Part shown: piece after piece, positions 7,353 through 15,156 of the stretch | Layout: the number at the start of each line of letters is the position of its first letter | How positions within the stretch are numbered: the stretch's first letter is position 1 | Assembly (NCBI GenBank): GCA_022616535.1 | Contig: JAKEEM010000043.1 | Location: forward strand, 1-44,076 | Length of the DNA stretch: 44,076 bases | Direction: 5' to 3' | From: Chlorobiota bacterium | Lineage (GTDB): Bacteria; Bacteroidota; Ignavibacteria; Tepidaquicellales; OLB5 | Position numbers and translations under genes: made by a program | Notes under the pieces: model-generated | The model's input: the letters and a program-made list of their open reading frames with translations, nothing else | Told to the model about the DNA's origin: nothing | The model's database searches: none

Positions 7353-8315
7353 TTAATTTAACTGAATTATCCTGACAGGCTGCGTAACCGGAACCAGTCC
7401 TGATTTTAAAACTATTCTCTGACCGTCGTAAGCCGCTAAGAAACTCGTAAATCCGACAGAAACATTCATAGAAAAATCACTTGATATAATATATGCCTCA
7501 GTAATTAACGGATATGATTTATTAGCAATATATGCCTGGTGAAGGCTCACGTAATCCCCAACAGCCTCTGTTTTCGGGTCAACGGAGGCAATCTTTAACG
7601 GCTTAACGCTGGTATCAAGTGTATCGTTTGATACGGTAATCCACGCCATTGATATAAAGCCAATTGCATTTTCACTCGATTTTATCTCGCTCATCATTTG
7701 GGCAGAAGTACTGCAAATCAGGTCATAATCTGCAAAATCAACCCCAGCCAGCACCTTTTCCCTGAAAATATCGTGAATAGATGCGTTTTTTCTTGCAATA
7801 AGGACTTTTATGTTACCTATGTATACATCTTTATTATTGCCGTCTAAATCTTTCCAGTCCTTCTGCACTCCTGTAAATATCCGTTTCAACTCGTTAAAGT
7901 TCAGTTTTGTAAGGGGATTCTTTGGATTTACAATTACTCCGATTCCGTCAAGAGCAAATTTAGTTTTCTTCAGTTCAATTTTATTTGCTGCAAATATATC
8001 TGCTTCTTCTTTTGTTAAGTCCCTGTCTACAACAACGGTTTTATAAACGCCGCTGTTTAAATCAGCAATTACTTCTTTTGATGTTTTAACAGTTAAGTTG
8101 AGCTTTGCTTCGTTATTCAATCTCATAAATTCCGAAGCTTCTCTGCTCATTACAGGAAGCAGGCCTTCGTCAACCCCTATTGTAATCTCACCCACAGTAG
8201 TAACGGATTTTTGAGTAGTATAATCACATCCTGAAAAAAGAACAAACATTGACAGTAATGCAAGCAATGCTGCTTTATTATGCAAACTATGTTTCTTATT
8301 CAGAATCATTGTCAT
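7353..8315 (-). CDS. PstS-like phosphate-binding lipoprotein
   Basis: 320-residue periplasmic substrate-binding protein of the PBP-like (PstS) family. The N-terminal signal ends in a lipobox LFSG-Cys30. Typical features are GEITIGVDEGLLPVMSREAS (first strand), KTVVVDRDLTKEEADIF, the DGIGVIVNPKNPLTKLNFNE stretch common to PstS proteins, and FTGVQKDWKDL. No pstCAB transport genes are nearby. In FCB genomes such stand-alone PstS-like proteins often sit near tonB, as here. The ligand is not proven. The start overlaps the upstream 78-residue gene by 20 bases; a second in-frame ATG (codon 3) would give a 14-base overlap. Confidence 0.82.
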   Translation of the reverse strand: MTMILNKKHSLHNKAALLALLSMFVLFSGCDYTTQKSVTTVGEITIGVDEGLLPVMSREASEFMRLNNEAKLNLTVKTSKEVIADLNSGVYKTVVVDRDLTKEEADIFAANKIELKKTKFALDGIGVIVNPKNPLTKLNFNELKRIFTGVQKDWKDLDGNNKDVYIGNIKVLIARKNASIHDIFREKVLAGVDFADYDLICSTSAQMMSEIKSSENAIGFISMAWITVSNDTLDTSVKPLKIASVDPKTEAVGDYVSLHQAYIANKSYPLITEAYIISSDFSMNVSVGFTSFLAAYDGQRIVLKSGLVPVTQPVRIIQLN

Positions 8316-8532
8316 AGTAATGGAGCTCTCTTTTACTTCCTTGTTTCATTTTCAAATAAACATTGTATGCCCTGAAAATTCCGTAAATAACAAGCACCGC
8401 CCCGAACAAAAACCTTACGAACTCGTTATTTCTAAAAAGCTGGGCTGTATTGTACGCACCGGTTAAAATAAGAATTCCCATCACCATAAAGATGAGGGAA
8501 ATCCCAAGGGTAAAATAATTATATACTTTCAA
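8296..8532 (-). CDS. Small two-helix membrane protein
   Basis: 78 residues with two hydrophobic segments (about 7-26 and 40-58) and a charged C-terminal tail (KMKQGSKRELHYYDND). The RFLFGAVLVIYGIFRAYNVY motif is common in short membrane proteins encoded beside PstS-like genes in FCB genomes. I know no function. It lies between tonB and the PstS-like gene and overlaps the latter, so it is probably co-expressed and membrane-associated. Confidence 0.7.
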   Translation of the reverse strand: MKVYNYFTLGISLIFMVMGILILTGAYNTAQLFRNNEFVRFLFGAVLVIYGIFRAYNVYLKMKQGSKRELHYYDNDSE

Positions 8533-8579
8533 ATTAATCCCTGTTAAAGACTTAAGCAGTCCGGGATTTGCTATTAATA

Positions 8580-9371
8580 CTATTTTAGCTTAAAGTTAAA
8601 AGGAACAGTAACCCAAACTTTTACAGGCTTTCCGTTTTGAAGTCCCGGCGTAAACTGTAAATCCGATGCCTTATCGCGAACCTCATCATGAAATACATCC
8701 GGTCCGCTTACCGAACCGACTTTTATAACATTTCCATCAGGACCAACCAGAACTTTTACGGTAACCCTGCCTTCCAAACCGGCTTCTCTTGCAATTTCAG
8801 GATATCTCATTGAAGCCCTTACCTGCGCAAGGTTCACGCACTCAGGCGCCTTTTCGACTTCAAACGACTGGTAAACGCTTTTCTCCTCAACTTTTTCTTT
8901 TACAACCTTTTCTTCTATCTTTTTTTCCTCAACTTTAACGTTCCCTGTGAACTGAAACTTTCCTGAATCCTGATTTCCCACCGGAGCTTTGATTTGCTCA
9001 AGCTCTTCCTGCGTTTTAATTGTTTGTTCTTCCGCTTTCTCCTTAGCCACAGGCTCAGGGGTTAATGCAGTCAAATCCTTAGGCGGAGCAACAGGAGGCT
9101 CTTCGATTTTAGGCGGAGGAGGTTCCTCCTCGTCAGTTGCAGAAGGAGGCGGCTCTAGGTCAGTAATATTAATTATCCTTTGCTGAATATCCTTGTTTTT
9201 GCTCTCTTCAAGCCCGCTTATATAATTGGCAAATAAATAAGTCCCTATTATAAATCCATGAATCAATATAGCAAAAATCAGCCCCTTCTGAAGATATTTC
9301 TGATAAGTCTTCTTAAGCTCCGAGGCACCGTAACCTGTACTCTGAAGGACTTCAATATTATCGCTAACCAT
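8580..9371 (-). CDS. tonB: Energy transducer TonB
   Basis: 263-residue TonB protein that links the proton motive force of the inner membrane to outer-membrane receptors. One transmembrane anchor (about 32-51) follows a short cytoplasmic start. A proline- and glutamate-rich periplasmic spacer (PPPSATDEEEPPPPKIEEPP and onward to about 175) comes next. The TonB C-terminal domain (about 180-263) has YPEIAREAGLEGRVTVKVLV, GPDGNV and VTVPFNFKL. A strong ribosome site (AGGAGGAG) precedes the ATG by a few bases. No exbB/exbD are in the window. It appears to be the first gene of the run to PstS-like, TPR and M20 genes. Confidence 0.92.
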   Translation of the reverse strand: MVSDNIEVLQSTGYGASELKKTYQKYLQKGLIFAILIHGFIIGTYLFANYISGLEESKNKDIQQRIINITDLEPPPSATDEEEPPPPKIEEPPVAPPKDLTALTPEPVAKEKAEEQTIKTQEELEQIKAPVGNQDSGKFQFTGNVKVEEKKIEEKVVKEKVEEKSVYQSFEVEKAPECVNLAQVRASMRYPEIAREAGLEGRVTVKVLVGPDGNVIKVGSVSGPDVFHDEVRDKASDLQFTPGLQNGKPVKVWVTVPFNFKLK

Positions 9372-9502
9372 AACTCCTCCTATGGTTTACTTTGTATTCT
9401 TTAAACTTATACAAAAAATAACAAGATTTTGTTCCAATTTCTCAAAATAAAGCCTTGCATTATAGAAAAAAAAGAAAATAAATACAAGCCTCTTAAAGCA
9501 TT

Positions 9503-9529
9503 AAAAAAGTTAAGTTTTAGTTAAAACTT
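9503..9529 (-). terminator. Probable terminator after the EthD gene
   Basis: On the minus strand an 8-bp AT-only hairpin (AAGTTTTA-AC-TAAAACTT) is followed by a run of six T. It starts at the EthD stop codon. The stem contains little GC, so efficiency is doubtful. Confidence 0.45.
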
Positions 9530-9828
9530 TACTTTAAAGTTCCGAGATAGAACTCAACATTATTTTTAGCAAAATTCACCAAATCTTTTGCGGTAGCTTT
9601 GCCTTCGGGTGATGCCATTGCCGAATTAAAAGAATCCATATCTTCATAATACATTTCTGTCATCATATAATACTTATTCTCACTGCCCGGCATTGGCTTT
9701 AGCTTCGCCACTTCGGATTTTATCAAGCCCGGGATTTTATCGACAAGGGGCATGTGATTTTCAATATAGTGCTTATCGAACGCTTCAGCATCTTCCGGAG
9801 TTTTATATATTGCAATTAGTTTTACCAT
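9529..9828 (-). CDS. EthD-family small protein
   Basis: 99-residue ferredoxin-like (dimeric alpha-beta barrel) protein of the EthD family. The signature HYIENHMPLVDKIPGL (about residues 20-35) matches EthD domain proteins, which were first found beside an ether-degrading cytochrome P450, but whose biochemical role is mostly unknown. AEMYYEDMDSF-type spacing (here TEMYYEDMDSF) and the C-terminal FYLGTL also fit. It stands between the L,D-transpeptidase and tonB genes with independent spacing. No partner suggests a substrate. Confidence 0.85.
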   Translation of the reverse strand: MVKLIAIYKTPEDAEAFDKHYIENHMPLVDKIPGLIKSEVAKLKPMPGSENKYYMMTEMYYEDMDSFNSAMASPEGKATAKDLVNFAKNNVEFYLGTLK

Positions 9829-9857
9829 CTGTAAAAGATATAATTAAATTTTGAAGT

Positions 9858-10937
9858 TTACCTGTTTGGAGGAAAGTAAGGCAAAATACCCACCGAATTG
9901 TGAACATACTTTTTAATCAACTCTTCGGTTACAAGTAAGTCCGCTGTTCCCCGTGCTGAATTTGTATCCTTGCCATCAGTTAAAAATTTTTCGGCAAATC
10001 CATTTTTAGTTCCATCCTCAAAATTCGGAAATGATGAATATCGTCGGTTCAGCTTATCCGCCAACACCTCAAGATTTACAATTGCAAAGGGCAGTGTTTG
10101 TCTTTTTGGGATATTATCCGTCGAGCTTACGTTAATTCCAATTCTCGGAATCACAGTTCCGTCAATAATAAATCTTTTCGGCGGATTTACGAAATACTTA
10201 CCTTCGACAATCGAACTTAGATTATGAGCAAGCATATTCATATAATCTTCCTTTGTATAGTCTGCTTCATTTTTGAATCCTTCCGGTGCAAATGCCACTA
10301 CCCGCGCGCTTCTGCCTTTATGCGACAGAACAAGAGTTCCTATTTTACACTGATGGAACAAAGCCTTTACATCGACATTTCGCATTCTGATACAGCCGTG
10401 AGATGAAGGTCTTACACCAAGATGTCCGTAATACCCGGTTCCCTGAAGTCCGTGAAACCCTATACCCATATTGTAAGGCATATAGTAATTCATACGGGCA
10501 TCATTAAACTGTGAGGAGAGATGGACTTCTTCTTTTAAGAAGATTGCATACAAGCCCGGGCGGGATTCTACACTCTTGCTTAAATGCGGGTTTCCAGTTG
10601 AAACAGGGTACTTTACAATTCGGCCGTCCCTGTAATGAACATAAAGCATTTGCTGGTCAATTCTAAGTTCAAGCCAAAAGTCATCGGCTGTATAGACGGT
10701 ATCGCGAAGATTTTGTGAAAACTGCTCGGCTGCAAGAAGAGCAGAAAAGTTAATTCTGGGATTTTTTGTTTTTACTTCGCTGTATGTTTCTATCTCACTT
10801 AAATTCTCCTTTCGAGAACTTAACTGAGTAAAGCCGACAAAAAAGAAAACACCTAACAAAAGAGGCAGAACTATAATGGATTTACTTCCGAATGAATTAC
10901 CTTCAATTGCCATAGTGTTTTCTTTGTTTTTTCCCAT
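9858..10937 (-). CDS. L,D-transpeptidase (YkuD domain)
   Basis: Cell-wall enzyme that cross-links peptidoglycan through mDAP-mDAP bonds or attaches proteins to it. The 359-residue protein has an N-terminal membrane anchor or uncleaved signal (about 20-38), a YkuD domain (about 85-205) with the catalytic His162 and Cys182 in the HGLQGTGYY...SSHGCIRMRN motif, and a C-terminal extension of about 150 residues that I do not recognise. An alternative start is Met9. It begins 10 bp after the citrate synthase stop and may be transcribed with it. Confidence 0.9.
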   Translation of the reverse strand: MGKNKENTMAIEGNSFGSKSIIVLPLLLGVFFFVGFTQLSSRKENLSEIETYSEVKTKNPRINFSALLAAEQFSQNLRDTVYTADDFWLELRIDQQMLYVHYRDGRIVKYPVSTGNPHLSKSVESRPGLYAIFLKEEVHLSSQFNDARMNYYMPYNMGIGFHGLQGTGYYGHLGVRPSSHGCIRMRNVDVKALFHQCKIGTLVLSHKGRSARVVAFAPEGFKNEADYTKEDYMNMLAHNLSSIVEGKYFVNPPKRFIIDGTVIPRIGINVSSTDNIPKRQTLPFAIVNLEVLADKLNRRYSSFPNFEDGTKNGFAEKFLTDGKDTNSARGTADLLVTEELIKKYVHNSVGILPYFPPNR

Positions 10938-10947
10938 AAAATGAAGG

Positions 10948-12225
10948 TTAGTTCAAAACCGCTTTCTCAAGCCACGATGTGGTAATCGACTTAGGCCGGG
11001 TAATCGGCTCGCCAGTAGCGCGGCTCAGGATAAGCTGGGAGCAGATTCCGAGCGACCGGGATACACCGAATATCACAGTGTAATATTCAAATTCTTTTAC
11101 ACCATAGTGGTATAACAGTGCACCCGTGGCTGCATCCACATTGGGCCAGGGGTCTTTAGCCTTGCCCTGCTCAATCAGAATTTGCGGCACAATGTTAAAA
11201 AGCTTTTCGACAATTACAAATCTTTCGTCATTTGGGATATGTGACTTTCCGAACTCAATCGAAGCCGTAAACCTCGGGTCAGTAACGCGAAGAACCGCAT
11301 GTCCGTAACCGGGGATAACAAGCCCTTTAGCTAAGCGTTCGCTTGCATATTTTTTTAATTCCTCATCACCCGGCAGCTTCCCAAAATGGTTCAAGAGCTC
11401 GAGAACGAATTTCAAGCATTCCTGATTAGCAAGCCCGTGAAGTGGTCCCGCAAGGCCGTTCAATCCAGCAGCAAGCGAATAATATGCATCGGATAATGCC
11501 GAGCCTACAACGTGCGAAGTAAATGCACTTACATTTCCGCTTTCGTGGTCGCAATGCAAAACCATATACATTCGCATAAGCTTATACCATTCGTTAACAT
11601 TATCATTAACCCCAATCATATATGCGAAATTAGCGCCCCAGTCCAAATCCGGATTTGGCTTGATTATCTCTCCTTTGACGAACCTTACTCTGTAAATTGC
11701 AGCTGCTATTACAGGTATTTTGGCGATTAAATCAAGAGAGTCCTCGAGTGCGAACTCCCAGTAAATATCTTTATGCATCCCTTTATCATATTCACGCCTG
11801 AATTTTGATTCATGCTCAAGCGCGTTTATTAATGAAGTCAGAATCGACATGGGATGCGCATCTTTGGGAAAAGCTTTCAGCAGACTCCAGATATATTCGG
11901 GAACCTCCGAGCGTTTTTTAAGCTCCTCCTGTAAATCCTTTGACTCTGCATCATTTGGTAACTCTCCTGTAAGCATCAGCCATAAAACTTCTTCAGGCAG
12001 TTTATTGGTTAGTTCAAGTATCGGAATTCCGCGAATTATCAACCCTGTATCAAGCCCGACCTCTGACGTATCACAAACCAATGATTTAACACCCCTCATT
12101 CCTCCTAACACTTGTTCAACCGTAACTTCTGATATCAACTTCGTGCCGTGGTTTTTCCCCAAATTTCGAACTCTCTCTCTCAAATTCGGAATTTGGGAAG
12201 CAAGTTTTGCTTTTAAAAGCGACAT
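10948..12225 (-). CDS. gltA: Citrate synthase, eukaryotic (si) type
   Basis: Condenses acetyl-CoA and oxaloacetate to citrate at the entry of the TCA cycle. The 425-residue protein resembles the mitochondrial type: RGIPILELTNKLP, HCDHESGNVSAF, GLAGPLHGLANQE, IPGYGHAVLRVTDPRF and the Asp in NVDAATGALLYHYG carry the substrate and catalytic residues (His, His and Asp of the family). A clear AAGGAG ribosome site lies before the ATG. Eukaryotic-type citrate synthases occur in several FCB and related lineages. The family name is certain; gltA is the conventional symbol rather than proof of the E. coli type. Confidence 0.95.
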   Translation of the reverse strand: MSLLKAKLASQIPNLRERVRNLGKNHGTKLISEVTVEQVLGGMRGVKSLVCDTSEVGLDTGLIIRGIPILELTNKLPEEVLWLMLTGELPNDAESKDLQEELKKRSEVPEYIWSLLKAFPKDAHPMSILTSLINALEHESKFRREYDKGMHKDIYWEFALEDSLDLIAKIPVIAAAIYRVRFVKGEIIKPNPDLDWGANFAYMIGVNDNVNEWYKLMRMYMVLHCDHESGNVSAFTSHVVGSALSDAYYSLAAGLNGLAGPLHGLANQECLKFVLELLNHFGKLPGDEELKKYASERLAKGLVIPGYGHAVLRVTDPRFTASIEFGKSHIPNDERFVIVEKLFNIVPQILIEQGKAKDPWPNVDAATGALLYHYGVKEFEYYTVIFGVSRSLGICSQLILSRATGEPITRPKSITTSWLEKAVLN

Positions 12226-12328
12226 TGCATTAACTCCTTTTTCTTAATAATTAAATGATTAAGGTTAAAAAGCAATATATTCAGAAATCAAATAATTATA
12301 AAGGTGAAAACACGTGAAAACATTCTAC

Positions 12329-13030
12329 TTAAGGAAGATTTAACGCTATTTTTTTACCAGATTTCACGCAAATCATTCTTATAAAAGGAATATTTTTCCT
12401 AATGCAAAACTCCTCCTGATTGGTTCTAACATGTAAATCCCAATCATTAGTGCTCACGTAACTGTATGAAAATCCACTATGTTGTGCAAGGACTTCCCGC
12501 TGGTGTTCATCCAACTTCGCAACATCTGTCATTATATATAGTGTACCGCTTGGTTTGAGTACACGGTGTAATTCATCAAGCAGCTCCAGTGAAAACGCCC
12601 TGCGCTTGTTGTGACGCTTCTTAATCCACGGGTCAGGGAAAAAGTAGAATATCTTCTCAACCGATTCATCGCTTATGAACGGAAAACAGTTTACCGCGCT
12701 GTACCAAAGCGCTTTTGCATTTGGTATCTTCTCGCCGGCAATGACTCTGTTTATCCAATCCACCGCTCCGCTTCTGACTTCAAAACCGAGGATGTTTACA
12801 GAAGGATTTAGCACCGCCATCTCAATCATGAACTTCCCCAAACCGCATCCAACATCAAGATACTTCGGTGATTCTCCGTTTACAAAAACATCCTTCCAGT
12901 TCAGGCTTTCAATCAAGGGAGGGTATCTCAGCTTTTTGCCCTTCTGCTGTCTCAAGGGAAAATACAAAACCGGATTTGCATGATGCCTTAATCTCGGCAG
13001 CGGATACTTTTTATAATCAATCGCCTTCAA
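12329..13030 (-). CDS. trmB: tRNA (guanine-N7)-methyltransferase
   Basis: SAM-dependent enzyme that makes m7G46 in tRNA. Visible motifs are YLDVGCGLGKFMIEMA (SAM site), NILGFEVRSGAVDW, KIFYFFPDPWIKKRHNKRR (the TrmB signature) and LHRVLKPSGTLYIMTDV. I chose a TTG start at 13030, which begins the protein as (M)KAIDYKKYPLPRLRHHANP and gives 233 residues, normal for TrmB. The longest open frame starts 99 bp earlier, but that extension lies inside the 3' end of ada and looks like a frame shadow. With the TTG start the gene begins four bases after the ada stop codon. Confidence 0.9.
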   Translation of the reverse strand: MKAIDYKKYPLPRLRHHANPVLYFPLRQQKGKKLRYPPLIESLNWKDVFVNGESPKYLDVGCGLGKFMIEMAVLNPSVNILGFEVRSGAVDWINRVIAGEKIPNAKALWYSAVNCFPFISDESVEKIFYFFPDPWIKKRHNKRRAFSLELLDELHRVLKPSGTLYIMTDVAKLDEHQREVLAQHSGFSYSYVSTNDWDLHVRTNQEEFCIRKNIPFIRMICVKSGKKIALNLP

Positions 13031-13034
13031 AACT

Positions 13035-14108
13035 CTACAGCTTAAGCACTCCCCTTTCCAAATCCAGCAGCCATTGCTTGCGCCACACACCGCCGCCGTA
13101 ACCGCCGAGCTTTCCGTTTTTGTTGACAACGCGGTGGCAGGGAATAATTATCGCAATCCTGTTCATTCCGTTTGCAGTGCCGACCGCTCTTGATGCGCCC
13201 TTATATCCGGCACGCTCAGCAAGCTCAATGTATGAAATGGTTTTGCCATAGGGAATCTTCCGCAGCTCATTCCATACTTTCACCTGAAACTCAGTTCCCG
13301 GGTAAACAAGCGGAACTTTGAAGTTCTTAAGGTTGCCGGCAAAGTATTCCTTCAGCTCGGCTTTTGCTTGCTCGATATGTTCATTGTTTCCTGGAACTAT
13401 TGCTGAGTCGAATCTCTTCCTTAGAGTCTTAAGCTGAAACTCAAGCATTCTGCGTTCGGTAAACTCGGCTAAACAGAGTCCTTTTGATGTTGCGCCGAGT
13501 ATAATCGGTCCAAGCTCGCTTTCAAGCAATGAAGTAACGACCGCCTCGCTTGAGCGAGATTTACCCGGTGATTTGCCGAACACCTTGCCGAACGCATCGC
13601 GGAAGCCGCTGTGTGACTCGTACCCGTTGCTGAATATCACGTCGTCCAAATCGCTGCCGTTTCTGATTTGCGTTAACGCCTCCGAAAGCCGCCTTGAACG
13701 CTGGTAAGCGTGGAATGTTATGCCATAGTTTTTGAGGAAATACCTGCGCGCTCTAGCGGGTTCGATTCCCATTTTACGAAGCTGGGAGTCCTTTATACGT
13801 TTGATTTCGGATTTATCGACTTGCTCCATTAGCTTTTTCACCCATTCGGGGTGTGAGCCGGAGAGCTCAAGCGGTCTGCATTTCTTGCAGGCCCTGAAAC
13901 CAGCAAACATAGCGTCCCTTGCACTAGGGTAAAATACAATGTTCTCCTCTTTGGGCTTGCGCGATGAACAGCCCGGGCGGCAGAAAATACCCGTGCTTTT
14001 AATTGCCGCAAAGAAAATCCCGTCATAGCTCTTATCCCTTGCATAGAGGGCTCTCTTCATTTCTGATTGAGGCGGTAATGTACTTAGTGTTGTGTTCATA
14101 TCTTTCAA
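13035..14108 (-). CDS. ada: Bifunctional Ada: alkylation-response regulator and O6-methylguanine methyltransferase
   Basis: Suicide DNA-repair protein and activator of the adaptive response. The 357-residue chain has an AdaA zinc domain with C43, C47, C74 and C77 (FCRPGC...FRACKKC), where C43 is the predicted phosphotriester acceptor. An AraC-type helix-turn-helix follows (about 85-185, with SNGYESHSGFRDAFGKVFGK). The C-terminal methyltransferase domain (about 190-355) carries the acceptor C324 in IIPCHRVV. All three modules are intact, so regulation and both repair activities are expected. trmB follows at once on the same strand. Confidence 0.95.
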   Translation of the reverse strand: MKDMNTTLSTLPPQSEMKRALYARDKSYDGIFFAAIKSTGIFCRPGCSSRKPKEENIVFYPSARDAMFAGFRACKKCRPLELSGSHPEWVKKLMEQVDKSEIKRIKDSQLRKMGIEPARARRYFLKNYGITFHAYQRSRRLSEALTQIRNGSDLDDVIFSNGYESHSGFRDAFGKVFGKSPGKSRSSEAVVTSLLESELGPIILGATSKGLCLAEFTERRMLEFQLKTLRKRFDSAIVPGNNEHIEQAKAELKEYFAGNLKNFKVPLVYPGTEFQVKVWNELRKIPYGKTISYIELAERAGYKGASRAVGTANGMNRIAIIIPCHRVVNKNGKLGGYGGGVWRKQWLLDLERGVLKL

Positions 14109-14173
14109 GTTTGTACTGCAAATATAGACGTATTAAAAAACCCATTCCACCGAAAAATTGACATTGAATTTGT

Positions 14174-14213
14174 CTCCCCTTTGGCAAAGGGGAGTGTCCG
14201 CCAGCTGGCGGAC
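14174..14213. repeat. Composite of two perfect palindromes
   Basis: CTCCCCTTTG/CAAAGGGGAG forms 10-bp arms around one G (14174-14194). It is followed after one base by the 18-bp perfect palindrome GTCCGCCAG/CTGGCGGAC (14196-14213). A gaggggt just after it repeats part of the first arm. The block is far more GC-rich than its surroundings and lies upstream of ada. Confidence 0.75.
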
Positions 14214-14279
14214 GAGGGGTTCAGACCACACCACGATTTTACGCTGTAATCGTCATTTTTCTCACCCAAAAATATTTTG

Positions 14280-14331
14280 CGTGTTCCAAATCCCACATTA
14301 TGTAAAGTTAGGTGAGAAATATGGCTAAATT
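14280..14331 (+). repeat. Dispersed noncoding repeat, copy 2
   Basis: Partner of 3744-3795, with an identical 13-bp core (attatgtaaagtt at 14297-14309) and matching flanks. The two copies are 10.5 kb apart, in the same orientation, and each is close to a GC-rich palindrome. Confidence 0.65.
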
Positions 14332-14493
14332 CGTTTGTTTTGTGCAAAACGTGGTTAAGCAAGGTGAGAAATTTGTTGAATTTTGAATGCGATTGCAATT
14401 TAAGGCAAAATGTTAATGTCCGCTTAAACACCAACAACACCTATAACAAATATAGTGGTAAAAAAGTTACTGTGCAAGGGACAAAGCTGAACA

Positions 14494-14826
14494 CTAAAAT
14501 GATACGATTTTTTCCAGTTCCGAAATTAAATCAGGGAGATTTTTGTAAACTGTATCCCATACAATCTTTAAATCAATATCATCATATTCATGAATCAAAA
14601 AGTTACGCATTGATTTCATCTTTTGCCAGGGGAGGTCTTTGTAAGTCTTCTGTGTTTCCTCGCTTACCCTGTTTGCCGCTTCGCCAATCATTTCAAGACG
14701 CCTGATTACAGCATCCTGAGTTTTAATATCGCTTTCGTAATTACTGAATTCTTTTCCCTCAAGGTGGCTTAGAGCAATTTTTGCGGATTGGAGGATATCG
14801 AGCAGGTAAGCGTTATCCTTCTGCAT
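14494..14826 (-). CDS. hepT: HepT-like toxin (DUF86)
   Basis: 110-residue all-helical HEPN ribonuclease of the HepT/DUF86 family. The diagnostic Rx4HxY motif is present as RNFLIHEY (R74, H79, Y81). In characterised HepT/MntA systems (type VII toxin-antitoxin) the Tyr is AMPylated by the MntA nucleotidyltransferase, which silences the RNase. The start overlaps the mntA-like gene by 14 bases, and both read on the minus strand with the antitoxin first, as usual for this module. Confidence 0.9.
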   Translation of the reverse strand: MQKDNAYLLDILQSAKIALSHLEGKEFSNYESDIKTQDAVIRRLEMIGEAANRVSEETQKTYKDLPWQKMKSMRNFLIHEYDDIDLKIVWDTVYKNLPDLISELEKIVSF

Positions 14827-15106
14827 AGACCCGTTTTAAGCGGCTGAGTATGGATTTTTTTCTGATAGTGTTTCTGCTTTTTTCGACTCCGTTTTTTGTA
14901 AGAATGTCAACCGGGCGTCCATAAATTTTTTCAAGCTCCGTTTTCATTTCGGCAAGGTCAAAAAATCCGTAATGCGCGCTTTCATCAAAGGATACAAGAA
15001 TATCCATATCGCTTTCATCGTTGAACGATTCTGTTACAGCAGAACCGAACAATGAAAATTCCTTTATTTTCCACTTTTTACAGAAATTTTTGATTTTTTC
15101 TTCCAT
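14813..15106 (-). CDS. mntA: MntA-like minimal nucleotidyltransferase antitoxin
   Basis: 97-residue minimal nucleotidyltransferase with the GSx10DxD signature (LFGSAVTESFNDESDMDILV: G21, S22, D33, D35). The third acidic residue is probably in the PVDILTKNGVE strand. It is expected to transfer AMP from ATP to the Tyr of HepT. It directly precedes and overlaps hepT. The upstream region is an A-block repeat that is also found beyond the next gene. Confidence 0.9.
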   Translation of the reverse strand: MEEKIKNFCKKWKIKEFSLFGSAVTESFNDESDMDILVSFDESAHYGFFDLAEMKTELEKIYGRPVDILTKNGVEKSRNTIRKKSILSRLKRVYAEG

Positions 15107-15112
15107 ATTAGC

Positions 15113-15156
15113 TAAACATAGCTATAGAAAACCAAAATTAAAATCCAGTTTTTATT
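15113..15156 (+). repeat. Junction repeat block A, copy 1
   Basis: 44 bp identical at 38 positions to 15978-16021. It begins taaacatagc and ends tttttatt. It lies between mntA and the 3' end of the hydrolase gene, so the hydrolase gene is bracketed by two direct copies. Its end continues as the 17-bp string tttttattgttggtgac (15149-15165), found again at 16936-16952. Confidence 0.75.

Larger units (their letters stand above)
14109..14493. other. 385-bp intergenic region with composite palindrome and repeat copy
   Basis: No gene is supported. The region contains a double palindrome (14174-14213), the second copy of the dispersed repeat (14280-14331), and AT-rich DNA. A 111-codon open frame on the minus strand here covers both repeats and has no protein-like features, so I leave it out. 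Confidence 0.6.

Noticed and set aside
12329-13129. Longer form of trmB starting at 13129
   Set aside because: The extra 33 residues lie inside the 3' end of ada and are not TrmB-like. A TTG start right after the ada stop gives normal length.
14105-14440. 111-codon open frame on the minus strand upstream of ada
   Set aside because: It covers the double palindrome and the dispersed repeat and has no protein-family features.
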